Below, piece after piece: positions 27,401 through 36,267 of a stretch of 64,000 bases of DNA (positions are counted from its first letter, which is position 1; every line of letters begins with the position of its first letter). This DNA comes from Phycisphaeraceae bacterium (GTDB lineage Bacteria > Planctomycetota > Phycisphaerae > Phycisphaerales > UBA1924), in contig JAHBXG010000007.1 of NCBI GenBank assembly GCA_019636565.1, forward strand, positions 1 through 64,000, read 5' to 3'. The notes under the pieces were generated by a model. The model ran no database searches. It was not told where the DNA came from and saw only the letters and a list, made by a program, of their open reading frames with translations. A program made the position numbers and the translations under genes.

Positions 27401-28006
27401 TCAGGCGAGCGTCTTGCTCAAAATGGCGCTTCGATAGTTGGTGTACGGCCACTTCCAATTCTCGATGAAGCGATACCCCCGTCTCAGGTAAAAGTCGTAG
27501 AGATCGCGATCGGGCTCGGCCATCGATAGCGCCAGTTCGCGGGCCCCTGTCTCGCGGGACCGCTGCTCGGCGACATCCAGAAGCAGGCGTCCGATGCCGC
27601 AGCCTTGGTAATCGGGATCAACCGCGAGCTGAGAAAAGCTCGCGACATCGGGCTTGGTGAACCATGGCGGTCCCTGGCTTTCTTCCACCTCGTGGAAGAG
27701 GATGGTGCCGACGAGCTTTTGGCCGGTTCGAGATTGGACCGCGGCGGCGTGATCGACCGCGACGTAGCACTCGCCGCTAAACACGCGTTGCTCCGTGACT
27801 TCGGCCGTTTGCCGGCCCGCCAGCGGCTGCAATCCCATGGCCACCTGCTTCGCGTAGGCGCGGTGCAGGAGTTTGGTCATCTCGACGATCGAATCGCTCG
27901 GAGCCAGGCGGCGAGTCGTGATGTTGGCAGTATTTCGGCGGTCGATGGGCGCTTCGACCGTTGCCGGTCGGCCCCGCTGCAACTCGCTTGAGGGATCAAG
28001 ACTCAT
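27401..28006 (-). CDS. GNAT-family N-acetyltransferase
   Basis: A 201-residue acetyltransferase. The acetyl-CoA-binding motif A is QLAVDPDYQGCGIGRLLLD, followed by ARELALSMAEPDRDLYDFYL and RRGYRFIENWKWPYTNYRS. The N-terminal 30 residues are low in complexity and hydrophilic. It resembles no acetyltransferase of known substrate that I can name. It has the same orientation as the MarR-GNAT gene with 180 bases between them, so co-transcription is possible but unproven. Confidence 0.83.
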   Translation of the reverse strand: MSLDPSSELQRGRPATVEAPIDRRNTANITTRRLAPSDSIVEMTKLLHRAYAKQVAMGLQPLAGRQTAEVTEQRVFSGECYVAVDHAAAVQSRTGQKLVGTILFHEVEESQGPPWFTKPDVASFSQLAVDPDYQGCGIGRLLLDVAEQRSRETGARELALSMAEPDRDLYDFYLRRGYRFIENWKWPYTNYRSAILSKTLA

Positions 28007-28084
28007 GGAACGAAAACTCTACGCATCTGTTGGTTTCTTGAGCGGCAGATTCCATGCTGGCGGCTGAAATTTCCGGATTGCGGG

Positions 28085-28372
28085 CTACCGCTTCGCGCTC
28101 AGTTCTCCCACCAGCGCAGCCAGTTTCTGAACGTCTTTGCCCTCCACCGCCGCCCGTGCCTTGGCGGGATCCATCGGAAACTTCGCCTGAATCAGGTGTC
28201 CGAGAGCCAGGTCGACCTTCGCCCAGAGCTTCTCCCTGGCTTTGTCGGACGACGCCAGATACAGCTCGCTCGCCGCTTCCTGCAAGGTTGTCAGATGGCG
28301 CGTATCGGCGTGCTCATAGAACCGGTTGATCGCCCCTTTCGCCTTCTTTCCAAAGTGGCCGCCGTATGTCAT
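28085..28372 (-). CDS. small conserved-looking protein of unknown function
   Basis: A 95-residue helical, Lys- and Ala-rich protein (GGHFGKKAKGAINRFYEHA, REKLWAKVDLALGHLIQAKF, VEGKDVQKLAALVGELSAKR). The ATG at 28372 is the first one that gives a compact start; the open frame upstream crosses the divergent polyphosphate kinase gene and is not believable. No signal peptide or membrane segment is seen. I do not recognise the family. Its start lies 130 bases from the start of the divergent ppk2. Confidence 0.6.
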   Translation of the reverse strand: MTYGGHFGKKAKGAINRFYEHADTRHLTTLQEAASELYLASSDKAREKLWAKVDLALGHLIQAKFPMDPAKARAAVEGKDVQKLAALVGELSAKR

Positions 28373-28501
28373 GCCCGATGGTAGTAAATTGCCTCTGGGC
28401 GCGGGCTGCCGCGCGGTAGGATTTCTGCTGCGTCGGACCTTTTCCGTGCGCCCGAGGCCGCGAGTTCTCGCGGTTTTCGGTGTTGGACGGACGTTCTCCG
28501 A

Positions 28502-29401
28502 GTGGGAGTGCTCATTGTGCCGCAGATCACCGAGAATCTCATCCGCGACTACCGAATTACCGACGGCAAGAAATTCCGGCTCAAGGACATCGATCCCGGC
28601 GATACCGGGAAAGCGCGTTCCAAGAAGGAGGCCCGGCACCTGCTCCAGCGCGGGATCGAGTGGCTGGCAGAGGAGCAGGAGAAGCTCTACGCCACCGACA
28701 GTTGGTCGCTTCTGTTGATTTTTCAGGCGATGGACGCGGCGGGCAAAGACGGCACGATCAAGCACGTGATGAGCGGGATCAATCCGCAGGGCTGCCAAGT
28801 GCATTCGTTCAAGGCCCCAACGAGCGACGACCTCGATCACGATTTTCTTTGGCGTTGTTCAAAGGTGATGCCCGAGCGCGGGAGGATCGGCATTTTCAAT
28901 CGGTCGTACTATGAAGAAGTCCTCGTGGTCCGGGTGCATCCGGAATTTCTTCTCAAGCAGAAACTCCCTTCAAGACTCATCGGGAAAAAGATCTGGGATC
29001 AGCGATTTGAGGACATTCGAAACTTCGAGGAGTATCAATCGCGTCAGGGCACCGTGATCCGCAAGTTCTTTCTCCACGTCTCGCGAGAAGAGCAGCAGCG
29101 TCGCTTTCTTGCCCGACTTGAGCAGAAGGAAAAGAACTGGAAGTTTTCCATGTCCGACATCGCCGAGCGCGCTCACTGGGACAAATACCAGGATGCGTAC
29201 GAAGAGATGATCCGCCACACCGCAACCACGCACGCCCCCTGGTTTGTCGTGCCTGCGGACAACAAATGGTTTACGCGCACCGTGGTTGCCGCGGCAATCG
29301 TAGACGCCGTACATTCTCTAAAACTTGAGTTTCCCACGGTCGACAAGACCAAGCGAAAAGAACTGGAAGCGATCGAGGCGGCGCTGAAGAAGGAGAAATG
29401 A
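28502..29401 (+). CDS. polyphosphate kinase 2 (PPK2)
   Basis: A 299-residue PPK2-family enzyme that transfers phosphate between polyphosphate and nucleotides (ADP or AMP; class uncertain). The Walker A region is FQAMDAAGKDGTIKHVMSG near residue 79; Walker B is FNRSYYEEVLVVRVHP; the lid region holds RFEDIRNFEEY. FVVPADNKWFTRTVV closes the fold. Start is listed at the GTG 28502, but a GTG at 28517 lies a proper distance after GGGAG and could be the true one. It may link to the polyphosphate glucokinase-like gene at 48.7-49.4 kb through a shared polyphosphate pool. Confidence 0.92.
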   Translation: MGVLIVPQITENLIRDYRITDGKKFRLKDIDPGDTGKARSKKEARHLLQRGIEWLAEEQEKLYATDSWSLLLIFQAMDAAGKDGTIKHVMSGINPQGCQVHSFKAPTSDDLDHDFLWRCSKVMPERGRIGIFNRSYYEEVLVVRVHPEFLLKQKLPSRLIGKKIWDQRFEDIRNFEEYQSRQGTVIRKFFLHVSREEQQRRFLARLEQKEKNWKFSMSDIAERAHWDKYQDAYEEMIRHTATTHAPWFVVPADNKWFTRTVVAAAIVDAVHSLKLEFPTVDKTKRKELEAIEAALKKEK

Positions 29402-29410
29402 CGGAGTGGT

Positions 29411-32400
29411 TCAAACTCCGACAGTCGCCTTGTCTACCGACTCGGTTTTTCCGTTGTTGTAATCAAGGTAATCCTGAAGGGCCGCGACCTTCCAGTCGCC
29501 GAAGCGCAGGGCCTTGATCGCTCGGACGGCTGCCGCGGCGCCCGTCGTCGTTGTGATGATCGGCACGCCGAGCCGGATGGCCGCGGCCCGGATCTTTCCC
29601 TCGTCGGTGAGACGTCCGGTGCGGGTGGGGGTGTTGATCACCAGTTGCAGTTGCCCGTCGGCCATCATGTCGATGACATTCGGACGCACCTGCGCTTCGA
29701 TCTTCTGCACGGGCTTCACGGTCAGGCCGTGCTCGGCGAAGAACGAGGCCGTTCCGGGGCTGGCGAAAAGACCGAAGCCCATGTTCTCCAGTTCCTTCGC
29801 CAGCGGCATGAGCGTGATGCGGTCGCCCTTCCTCACGCTGATGAAGACGTTGCCCTTCGAGGGCAGCACCGTGCCGCAGGCGATCTGGCCCTTTGCGAAG
29901 GCGATATCGGCGGAGAGGTCGATCCCCATCACTTCGCCGGTGCTCTTCATTTCCGGCCCCAGCACGATGTCAACGCCGGGGAACTTGCTGAAGACGAAGA
30001 CGGATTCCTTCACGGCATAGACGCCCCGATGGACGGGCTCCTTTGCGTCGAGTTCGCGGAGCCGCTTGCCCATCATGACCATCGCCGCGAGCCGAGCCCA
30101 CGGGGTGTGCGTCGCCTTGCCGACAAAGGGCACGGTGCGGCTAGCTCGCGGATTGACCTCGAGGATCGAAATTCGGTCGCCCTTGATCGCCAATTGCACG
30201 TTCATTAAGCCGTTGACGCGGAGGTCGGCCGCGAGGATCTGCCCTATCTGGCGGATACGGTCGACCATCGGGCGGGGCAGGCTCCACGGGGGCAGCGTGC
30301 AGGCCGAGTCGCCCGAGTGGACGCCGGCCTGTTCAATGTGCTCCATGATGCCGATGACGATCGCCTTGCGGGTCCCGTCGTTGCCCGAAAGATCGGTCGA
30401 ACCGGACTTGCCGGGGATGAAGTCGGCGACGACGTCCATATCCACTTCGGTCGCGTCGTCGAGGAACTTATCGATGAGGACTGGAGCGTTCTCAAGATCG
30501 CTGATATTGACCGCGTTGGTCATGTAATGGCGAAGGGCTTTTTCGTCGGGGCAGATTTCCATGCCGCGACCGCCGAGCACGTAGCTTGGGCGGACGAGCA
30601 CCGGGTAAGTAATACGGTTGGCGATCTCCACGGCCTGATCAAGCGTGCGTGCGATGCCGCTGGGGGGCTTGAAAAGTCCGAGGCGCTCGAGAAGAGCGTC
30701 GAATCGCTTGCGATCTTCCGCGAGGTCGATCGAATCGAGGCTGGTGCCGATCAACGGCACGCCACCCTTCACAAGCCCGTGCGCCAGGTTCAGGGGCGTC
30801 TGGCCGCCGAACTGCACGATCGTGCCGTGGACGAGGCCGTTGCGCTTTCCGTTTGCGCCATCGGCCTCGGGCTCAAGGTCCTTGCCGTTCAGGCGTTCGA
30901 TGATGTTGAGCGTGTCCTCGAGAGTCAGAGGCTCAAAGAAGAGCAAATCGCTCGTGTCATAGTCGGTGCTGACGGTTTCGGGATTCGAGTTGACCATTAC
31001 CGATTCGAAGCCCAGTTCGCGTGCCGCGAATGCCGCGTGAACGCAGCAGTAGTCGAACTCGATTCCCTGCCCGATGCGGTTGGGGCCGCCGCCGAGAATG
31101 ACGACCTTTTGCCGATCGCTCACGCGGACTTCGTCGTCGCCGCGGTACGCGCTCTTTACCGGCGCCTTGCCATTCAGTAACCCTGCCGGCTTCTCATAGG
31201 TTGAGTAGTAATAAGGCGTGACAGCCTCGAACTCCGCGGCGCACGTATCAACGAGTTTGTAAACCGGTTCGATTCCCTGCCTCTTGCGGAACTCGCGCAC
31301 CTGCAGGATTGTGTCGGGCGAGATCGTGCCCAGATACAAGTTCGCCATCTGCGCATCGCTGTAGCCAAGCTGCTTGGCTTCGAACATCACGTCGGCCGGC
31401 ACGTCCTGGAGTTTCGAGTAGCCGCAGAGAACGTCTTCAAATTCCACCAATTGGCGGATCTGATCGAGAAAGAAGTAGTCGATCTTGCAGAGTTCGTAGA
31501 TCTTCTCGTCGGTCCAGCCGAGTTTCATCGCGTAGCGGATGTAGTAAAGCCGGCCCTGGCTCGGCACCGCCAGTTTTCGGCTGAGTTTCTCGGGCGAGAT
31601 GGGCCACTCGATCGCGGAACCGTCGACGGTGCGGTAGGAGTGTGAACCATCGGGGTTGGTGATCCGACCGGCTCGACGGGCGGCCAGCCATTTGTCGTTG
31701 CGGTCAAGGCCCAGACCGAACCGCTTCACATCCATCGAGCGGATGACCTTCTGCAGGCTCTCTTTGAGCGTGCGGCCGATGGCCATCGCCTCGCCCACGC
31801 TCTTCATCTGCGTGGTCAGAGTTTCGTCCGCCTCGGGAAACTTCTCGAAGGTCCATCGGGGCATCTTGGTGACGACGTAGTCGATCGTCGGCTCGAAGCA
31901 CGCGCTGGTGGTTCCGGTGATGTCGTTGCGGAGTTCGTCGAGCGTGTAACCGACGGCGAGTTTCGCGGCGATCTTTGCGATCGGGAAGCCGGTCGCCTTG
32001 GACGCGAGCGCCGACGAACGCGACACGCGCGGGTTCATCTCGACGACGACCATCTCGAACTTGCCGTCTTTGGGTGCCGGGTTCACGGCGAACTGCACGT
32101 TCGAGCCGCCCGTTTCTACTCCAACCGCCCGCATGATGGCGAGCGATGCGTCGCGCATCGCCTGATATTCCTTGTCCGTCAGCGTCAGGATGGGCGCGAA
32201 AGTGATCGAGTCGCCGGTGTGAACGCCCATGGGATCGAAGTTCTCGATGCCGCAGACGATGATGCAGTTGTCTTTCTTGTCGCGGACGACTTCGAGTTCG
32301 TATTCCTTCCAGCCCAGCACCGACTGGTCGATCTGGACCTGGCCGATCATGCTGGCGCGCAGGCCCCGCATGGTGATCTCGTCGAACTCTTCCTGGTTGT

Positions 32401-32962
32401 ACGCGATGCCACCCCCGGTGCCGCCAAGAGTGAACGCGGGGCGGATGATCGCCGGCAGTCCGATTTCTTTGAGGAACTCGCGCGCATCGTCGAGGGTGGT
32501 GACGGTCTTGGCCTTGGGCAGAACGAGCCCGATCGATTCGCAGATGTCCTTGAAGATCTGCCGGTCTTCGGCGCGGTGGATGACCTGACGCGTCGCGCCG
32601 ATCATCTCGACGCCGAAATCCTTCAGGATGCCGTCGTCGAAAAGTTTGCAGGCGCAGTTGAGCGCGGTCTGGCCACCGAGCGTGGGGAGAATGGCGTCGA
32701 TCGGGAAGCCCAGGTCCTTTTCTTTCTGCAGAATCTTCCGGACCGCGTCAGGCGTGATCGGCTCGATGTAGGTCCGGTCGCTGAAGGCCGGGTCCGTCAT
32801 GATCGTCGCCGGATTGGAATTGATCAGGACGAGGCGGTACCCCTCGGCCTTCAGGGCCTTGCAGGCCTGCGTGCCGGAGTAGTCGAACTCGCACCCCTGC
32901 CCGATGACAATGGGGCCAGAGCCGAGGATCAGAATCGTCTTGATGTCGGTCCGTTTGGGCAT
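29411..32962 (-). CDS. carB: carbamoyl-phosphate synthase large subunit
   Basis: Makes carbamoyl phosphate for arginine and pyrimidines from glutamine-derived ammonia, bicarbonate and two ATP. The 1183-residue protein has two ATP-grasp halves: [20 protein letters not shown] at the N terminus and [18 protein letters not shown] in the second half, plus the MGS-like regulatory domain at the C terminus ([18 protein letters not shown]). It is about 110 residues longer than the 1073 of E. coli CarB. Visible extra segments are around the oligomerisation region ([20 protein letters not shown]) and [19 protein letters not shown]. The ATG at 32962 begins the family sequence [11 protein letters not shown]. 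No carA is present. Confidence 0.95.
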   Translation of the reverse strand: MPKRTDIKTILILGSGPIVIGQGCEFDYSGTQACKALKAEGYRLVLINSNPATIMTDPAFSDRTYIEPITPDAVRKILQKEKDLGFPIDAILPTLGGQTALNCACKLFDDGILKDFGVEMIGATRQVIHRAEDRQIFKDICESIGLVLPKAKTVTTLDDAREFLKEIGLPAIIRPAFTLGGTGGGIAYNQEEFDEITMRGLRASMIGQVQIDQSVLGWKEYELEVVRDKKDNCIIVCGIENFDPMGVHTGDSITFAPILTLTDKEYQAMRDASLAIMRAVGVETGGSNVQFAVNPAPKDGKFEMVVVEMNPRVSRSSALASKATGFPIAKIAAKLAVGYTLDELRNDITGTTSACFEPTIDYVVTKMPRWTFEKFPEADETLTTQMKSVGEAMAIGRTLKESLQKVIRSMDVKRFGLGLDRNDKWLAARRAGRITNPDGSHSYRTVDGSAIEWPISPEKLSRKLAVPSQGRLYYIRYAMKLGWTDEKIYELCKIDYFFLDQIRQLVEFEDVLCGYSKLQDVPADVMFEAKQLGYSDAQMANLYLGTISPDTILQVREFRKRQGIEPVYKLVDTCAAEFEAVTPYYYSTYEKPAGLLNGKAPVKSAYRGDDEVRVSDRQKVVILGGGPNRIGQGIEFDYCCVHAAFAARELGFESVMVNSNPETVSTDYDTSDLLFFEPLTLEDTLNIIERLNGKDLEPEADGANGKRNGLVHGTIVQFGGQTPLNLAHGLVKGGVPLIGTSLDSIDLAEDRKRFDALLERLGLFKPPSGIARTLDQAVEIANRITYPVLVRPSYVLGGRGMEICPDEKALRHYMTNAVNISDLENAPVLIDKFLDDATEVDMDVVADFIPGKSGSTDLSGNDGTRKAIVIGIMEHIEQAGVHSGDSACTLPPWSLPRPMVDRIRQIGQILAADLRVNGLMNVQLAIKGDRISILEVNPRASRTVPFVGKATHTPWARLAAMVMMGKRLRELDAKEPVHRGVYAVKESVFVFSKFPGVDIVLGPEMKSTGEVMGIDLSADIAFAKGQIACGTVLPSKGNVFISVRKGDRITLMPLAKELENMGFGLFASPGTASFFAEHGLTVKPVQKIEAQVRPNVIDMMADGQLQLVINTPTRTGRLTDEGKIRAAAIRLGVPIITTTTGAAAAVRAIKALRFGDWKVAALQDYLDYNNGKTESVDKATVGV

Positions 32963-33133
32963 CCTGTCCCTCTTTGGAGCGTCGCGATCCGGCGGCGGAG
33001 AGGCGATCCTCATCCCGCCGGGGCGCAAACTCGATGACAATAGCCGCCGGCCGGTTCGACTTCCAAATGCGGAAGGAATCCGGTCGAAGAAACCCGAGTT
33101 TTCCGAAACCAAGCCGCCAGCAATTTGCCGGTT

Positions 33134-34306
33134 TCACGCCCGCTGAAATCGGTCGAGAAGATTCAGGCCGCGGGCGATCGCTAGTTCGAGGTCTGCGCAG
33201 GTATCGAGCGGATCGAGAAGGCCTCCCGCGGCGGTCCGGAGTTGCTCGAACTGGTGTGGCGTCAACCCGGCCAGCACCAGGGCGCGGCCTTCGGCATCCA
33301 TTTTTCGCAAGGCCGCCCGGAGTTCGATGGCGGAATTCTCATCCAGATTGGTGACTTCGTTGAGATCGAGTATGACGACTCTCGCCGCGCCGGGTAGTCG
33401 GTCGGCCCACGCCAGCAGATTCGGCATCCGGTGGATCTTGCCGGCGCGGGCGTGGTCCTTTCGGACGTGATAGATCGCCAGTTCAGGCGGAAGGCCCAGT
33501 GCCGCGGCCTCGTCCACAAGTTCGCTTTCTTCGATCTCCGCGATGGGGCGCGAAACATCCTGATAGATGATCCAGAGAAGGAATACAACGGGCGGAAACA
33601 TCGCCCAGCCGGTCCCGAACCGGAACGCCAAGGTTCCAAGCCCCGCACCAAGGGCAAACGATCCCATGATGGAAGCGAGCAGGGCGAGGCGCTTGGAAGT
33701 GGGGTGGGCACGGACCGCGGCGGCGGCTGCGAGGCGTGGCGAGGAAAGCAAACGGCGGCGATCGTCCGCCAGCCACCAGACGAACTGAACGGCCTCGAGC
33801 CCGAGATCGGTGAGCACTCCGGTCACATGGGTTGTGCGGACCACGCCGCTGGAAATGCGGGTGATGGTGGCGTTTTGGAGTCCCATCGCCATGGAGGCGA
33901 CGCCGGTCATGAGAAGGAGTCGGTCTCCTGAAGCGGTCACTCCTTGGGTGGAGGTTTCGACCAATAGCGCGAACGCGGCGAGCAGCAGCGTCTCGATTGC
34001 CATGGGCAGGACGTAGATGGATTCCCACCCGCGGCGTTTTCCCAATTCCGATGTGAAGCCCGCGATGCCGGCACCCACCACGAAACTGAGGAGCAGGAAG
34101 CCCAGAAAGGCAACAAAGCGCCAATTGCCCTCACTGACGGCGCGCCCGAGGTCGGAGGTGGTGCCCGACACGTGGCTGGTGACGTGGCCGCAGGTGAGGA
34201 TTGTGAGGATATTGGTGTAGCCCGCGATCCACGCGAGGGTGATCGCGAGCCGGGCCTGCTGGACGAAGGAATGTGCTTGAGCGACGAACACGTTGAAACG
34301 CGACAC
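33134..34306 (-). CDS. YoaK (DUF1275) membrane protein fused to a STAS domain
   Basis: A 390-residue protein. The first 240 residues match the YoaK/DUF1275 family of six-helix membrane proteins: WIAGYTNILTILTCGHVTSH, MAMGLQNATITRISSGVVRT and THVTGVLTDLGLEAVQF. A linker (RPIAEIEESELVDEAAALG) follows, and residues about 275-390 form a STAS domain with ARVVILDLNEVTNLDENSAI, RALVLAGLTPHQFEQLRTA and LDPLDTCADLELAI. STAS domains normally occur on sulfate/anion transporters and anti-sigma antagonists. The Asn/Asp-rich switch region lacks the phosphorylatable Ser of SpoIIAA, so it is likely a structural or nucleotide-binding STAS. Confidence 0.8.
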   Translation of the reverse strand: MSRFNVFVAQAHSFVQQARLAITLAWIAGYTNILTILTCGHVTSHVSGTTSDLGRAVSEGNWRFVAFLGFLLLSFVVGAGIAGFTSELGKRRGWESIYVLPMAIETLLLAAFALLVETSTQGVTASGDRLLLMTGVASMAMGLQNATITRISSGVVRTTHVTGVLTDLGLEAVQFVWWLADDRRRLLSSPRLAAAAAVRAHPTSKRLALLASIMGSFALGAGLGTLAFRFGTGWAMFPPVVFLLWIIYQDVSRPIAEIEESELVDEAAALGLPPELAIYHVRKDHARAGKIHRMPNLLAWADRLPGAARVVILDLNEVTNLDENSAIELRAALRKMDAEGRALVLAGLTPHQFEQLRTAAGGLLDPLDTCADLELAIARGLNLLDRFQRA

Positions 34307-34596
34307 CAGAGTAGAAAGGTGAAGGACCGATCATCTATCGGCTCGCGCCGGGGGAAGACTCTGGTTGTCAGAGCAGAGCCACCAGCGGAGCCGTCGCGAA
34401 GTTCGCGGGACGCGGCGTACCGTCCTCAAGATTGTCATCTAGACTTCGGTTCGTCTACTGAGGAAGGTCATTTTTCTCTGACTCACGCGAGTGGCAATCT
34501 GGGTATCGTCTCCGACGTCCGCAGCAGGCCGGCACTCTCGGCAGGCACGTGCGACTCGCCCCAGGCCACGTCCGTCGCAAACACAGGGAACACTCG

Positions 34597-36033
34597 ATGT
34601 CGCACCAGAGTCCCGACTATTTCAAAGATGTGAGCACAAAGCGGCGCCCCATCGACGTGGCCTTCGTTCCGGTGGCCAACTTTGCCAAGAAAGAGACGGC
34701 TGGCGGAATCGTGCTGATGATCAGCACGATTGTCGCACTCGTCCTAGCCAACAGCACACCCGCCGTGGCGCATGCGTTCCACGAGTTCTGGACCGGCACG
34801 CCGCTCACCCTGAACGTCGGCTCGTGGGTATTTCCATCCGGCAAGTATCCGGGGCATCTGGAATGGTGGGTGAACGACGCGCTGATGGCGGCCTTCTTTT
34901 TCGTCATCGGGCTGGAGCTCAAACGCGAGTTCCTGGCGGGTGAATTGAAGGATCCGCGCAAGGCGGCGCTGCCGCTGGTGGCTGCGGTCGGCGGGATGAT
35001 TGTTCCCGGCGTGATATTCGCGGCGCTGAACTGGGGCGGCGAAGGACTGCGAGGCTGGGCCATCCCGACCGCCACCGACATCGCGTTCGCGCTCGGAGTG
35101 TTGGCACTCCTGGGGCGGCGGATTCCTCCGGGGCTGCGCGTGTTTCTGGTGACGCTGGCCATTGCGGACGATTTGGGCGCGCTCTTGATCATCGCCATTT
35201 TCTACACCAAGTCCGAACATCTCAGCATGGTGTCCCTGGGCATGGCTTTCGCGGCAATGGGTGTGATGGGGGCCATGAATCTGCTGGGTGTGCGCCGGTG
35301 GTGGGTGTACGGATTGGTGGGGCTGGCGCTGTGGTTTTTCGTGCTCAAGTCGGGTGTTCACCCGACAATCTCTGGGGTCATGGGGGCGATGATGATTCCG
35401 GTGCGAACGCGGATCGACCGCGCGGAGTTCACAAAGTCTGCTCGACGGCTGGTCGACGAGTTTGAACGCGATGTCGCGGCAGAAAATGCCAGGGGCGAGC
35501 ACTCAGACAGCGGCAAGAGCACGACGCTTGTCACCAGTCCGGTTCAACAGGGCGTGCTTCTGACGATGGAACAACTGACCGAGAGCGCCCAAACCCCATT
35601 GCAGCGATTGGAGAAAGGAATGCTGCCGCTCGCGGCGTTCTTCGTGGTGCCGATTTTCGCGCTGGCGAACGCCGGCGTGTCCGTGGGCAATGTTGCCGGA
35701 ATCGCGGTACGCGATAGTGAAGCCTGGGGAATCGTGCTCGGGCTTGTCGTGGGAAAGACTGTGGGAATCCTGGGAGCCGCGTTCATTGCAGTCCAACTGG
35801 GTCTGAGCACGCTGCCAACCGGCGTGACGTGGCGGCACATGCTTGGGGCGGCGATTCTTGGTGGCATCGGCTTCACGATGTCACTGTTCATCGCGCATCT
35901 GGCGTTTTACGGATCCGAGCGACTGGAGATCGCCAAGTTTGCGGTGCTGTCCGGGTCAGCGTTGGCGGCTGTGCTGGGTGCAGGCGTGTTGTGGACTTGC
36001 CGGGTCGCGCCCGATGCCAGGCCGGAACACTGA
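34597..36033 (+). CDS. nhaA: Na+/H+ antiporter NhaA
   Basis: A 478-residue electrogenic antiporter for Na+ and pH homeostasis. The family core is plain: NDALMAAFFFVIGLELKRE, TATDIAFALGVLALLG and LAIADDLGALLIIAIFYT, whose paired aspartates are the ion-binding residues. A C-terminal GGIGFTMSLFIAHLAF follows. A loop of about 60 residues between helices (residues about 275-340) is longer than in E. coli NhaA. The ATG at 34597 follows AGGGA. The 290-base leader before it contains no gene and might carry an ion-responsive element, which I could not establish. Confidence 0.93.
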   Translation: MSHQSPDYFKDVSTKRRPIDVAFVPVANFAKKETAGGIVLMISTIVALVLANSTPAVAHAFHEFWTGTPLTLNVGSWVFPSGKYPGHLEWWVNDALMAAFFFVIGLELKREFLAGELKDPRKAALPLVAAVGGMIVPGVIFAALNWGGEGLRGWAIPTATDIAFALGVLALLGRRIPPGLRVFLVTLAIADDLGALLIIAIFYTKSEHLSMVSLGMAFAAMGVMGAMNLLGVRRWWVYGLVGLALWFFVLKSGVHPTISGVMGAMMIPVRTRIDRAEFTKSARRLVDEFERDVAAENARGEHSDSGKSTTLVTSPVQQGVLLTMEQLTESAQTPLQRLEKGMLPLAAFFVVPIFALANAGVSVGNVAGIAVRDSEAWGIVLGLVVGKTVGILGAAFIAVQLGLSTLPTGVTWRHMLGAAILGGIGFTMSLFIAHLAFYGSERLEIAKFAVLSGSALAAVLGAGVLWTCRVAPDARPEH

Positions 36034-36075
36034 ATTGGCAGGGTCTTGAGTTGTTCGAATGGGAGGCAGCGAGGC

Positions 36076-36109
36076 GGCGCAGGTCGGTGAGACCGAACCG
36101 GCCTGCGCC
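36076..36109 (+). other. branched hairpin in the nhaA 3' region
   Basis: GGCGCAGG and CCTGCGCC form an 8-bp outer stem enclosing TCGGT-gag-ACCGA. It lies 43 bases past the nhaA stop, just before a better terminator candidate, and may stabilise the transcript end. Confidence 0.45.
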
Positions 36110-36144
36110 ATCGCGACCGATCTAGCCTCGGCAGGGTGACTCAG

Positions 36145-36176
36145 GGCCCCGGAAACGGGGCCTTCGCTCGGTTTCT
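36145..36176 (+). terminator. intrinsic terminator candidate after nhaA
   Basis: GGCCCCG and CGGGGCC form a 7-bp stem closed by a GAAA tetraloop, followed by TTCGCTCGGTTTCTC. The T-run is interrupted, so strength is moderate. It separates nhaA from the deiminase-like gene. Confidence 0.55.
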
Positions 36177-36267
36177 CTGGCCGGAATCGCCTTGGGCAAT
36201 TGCCGCGTCTGCGTTATGATTGCTCCCTCGCAGTCTTTTGTATTCCCACTCAGTTTTTGGAGCGTTC

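Noticed and set aside
28373..28840. N-terminal extension of the small unknown protein to 251 residues
   Set aside because: It would overlap the promoter and 5' half of the divergent polyphosphate kinase gene in antisense, without any homology.
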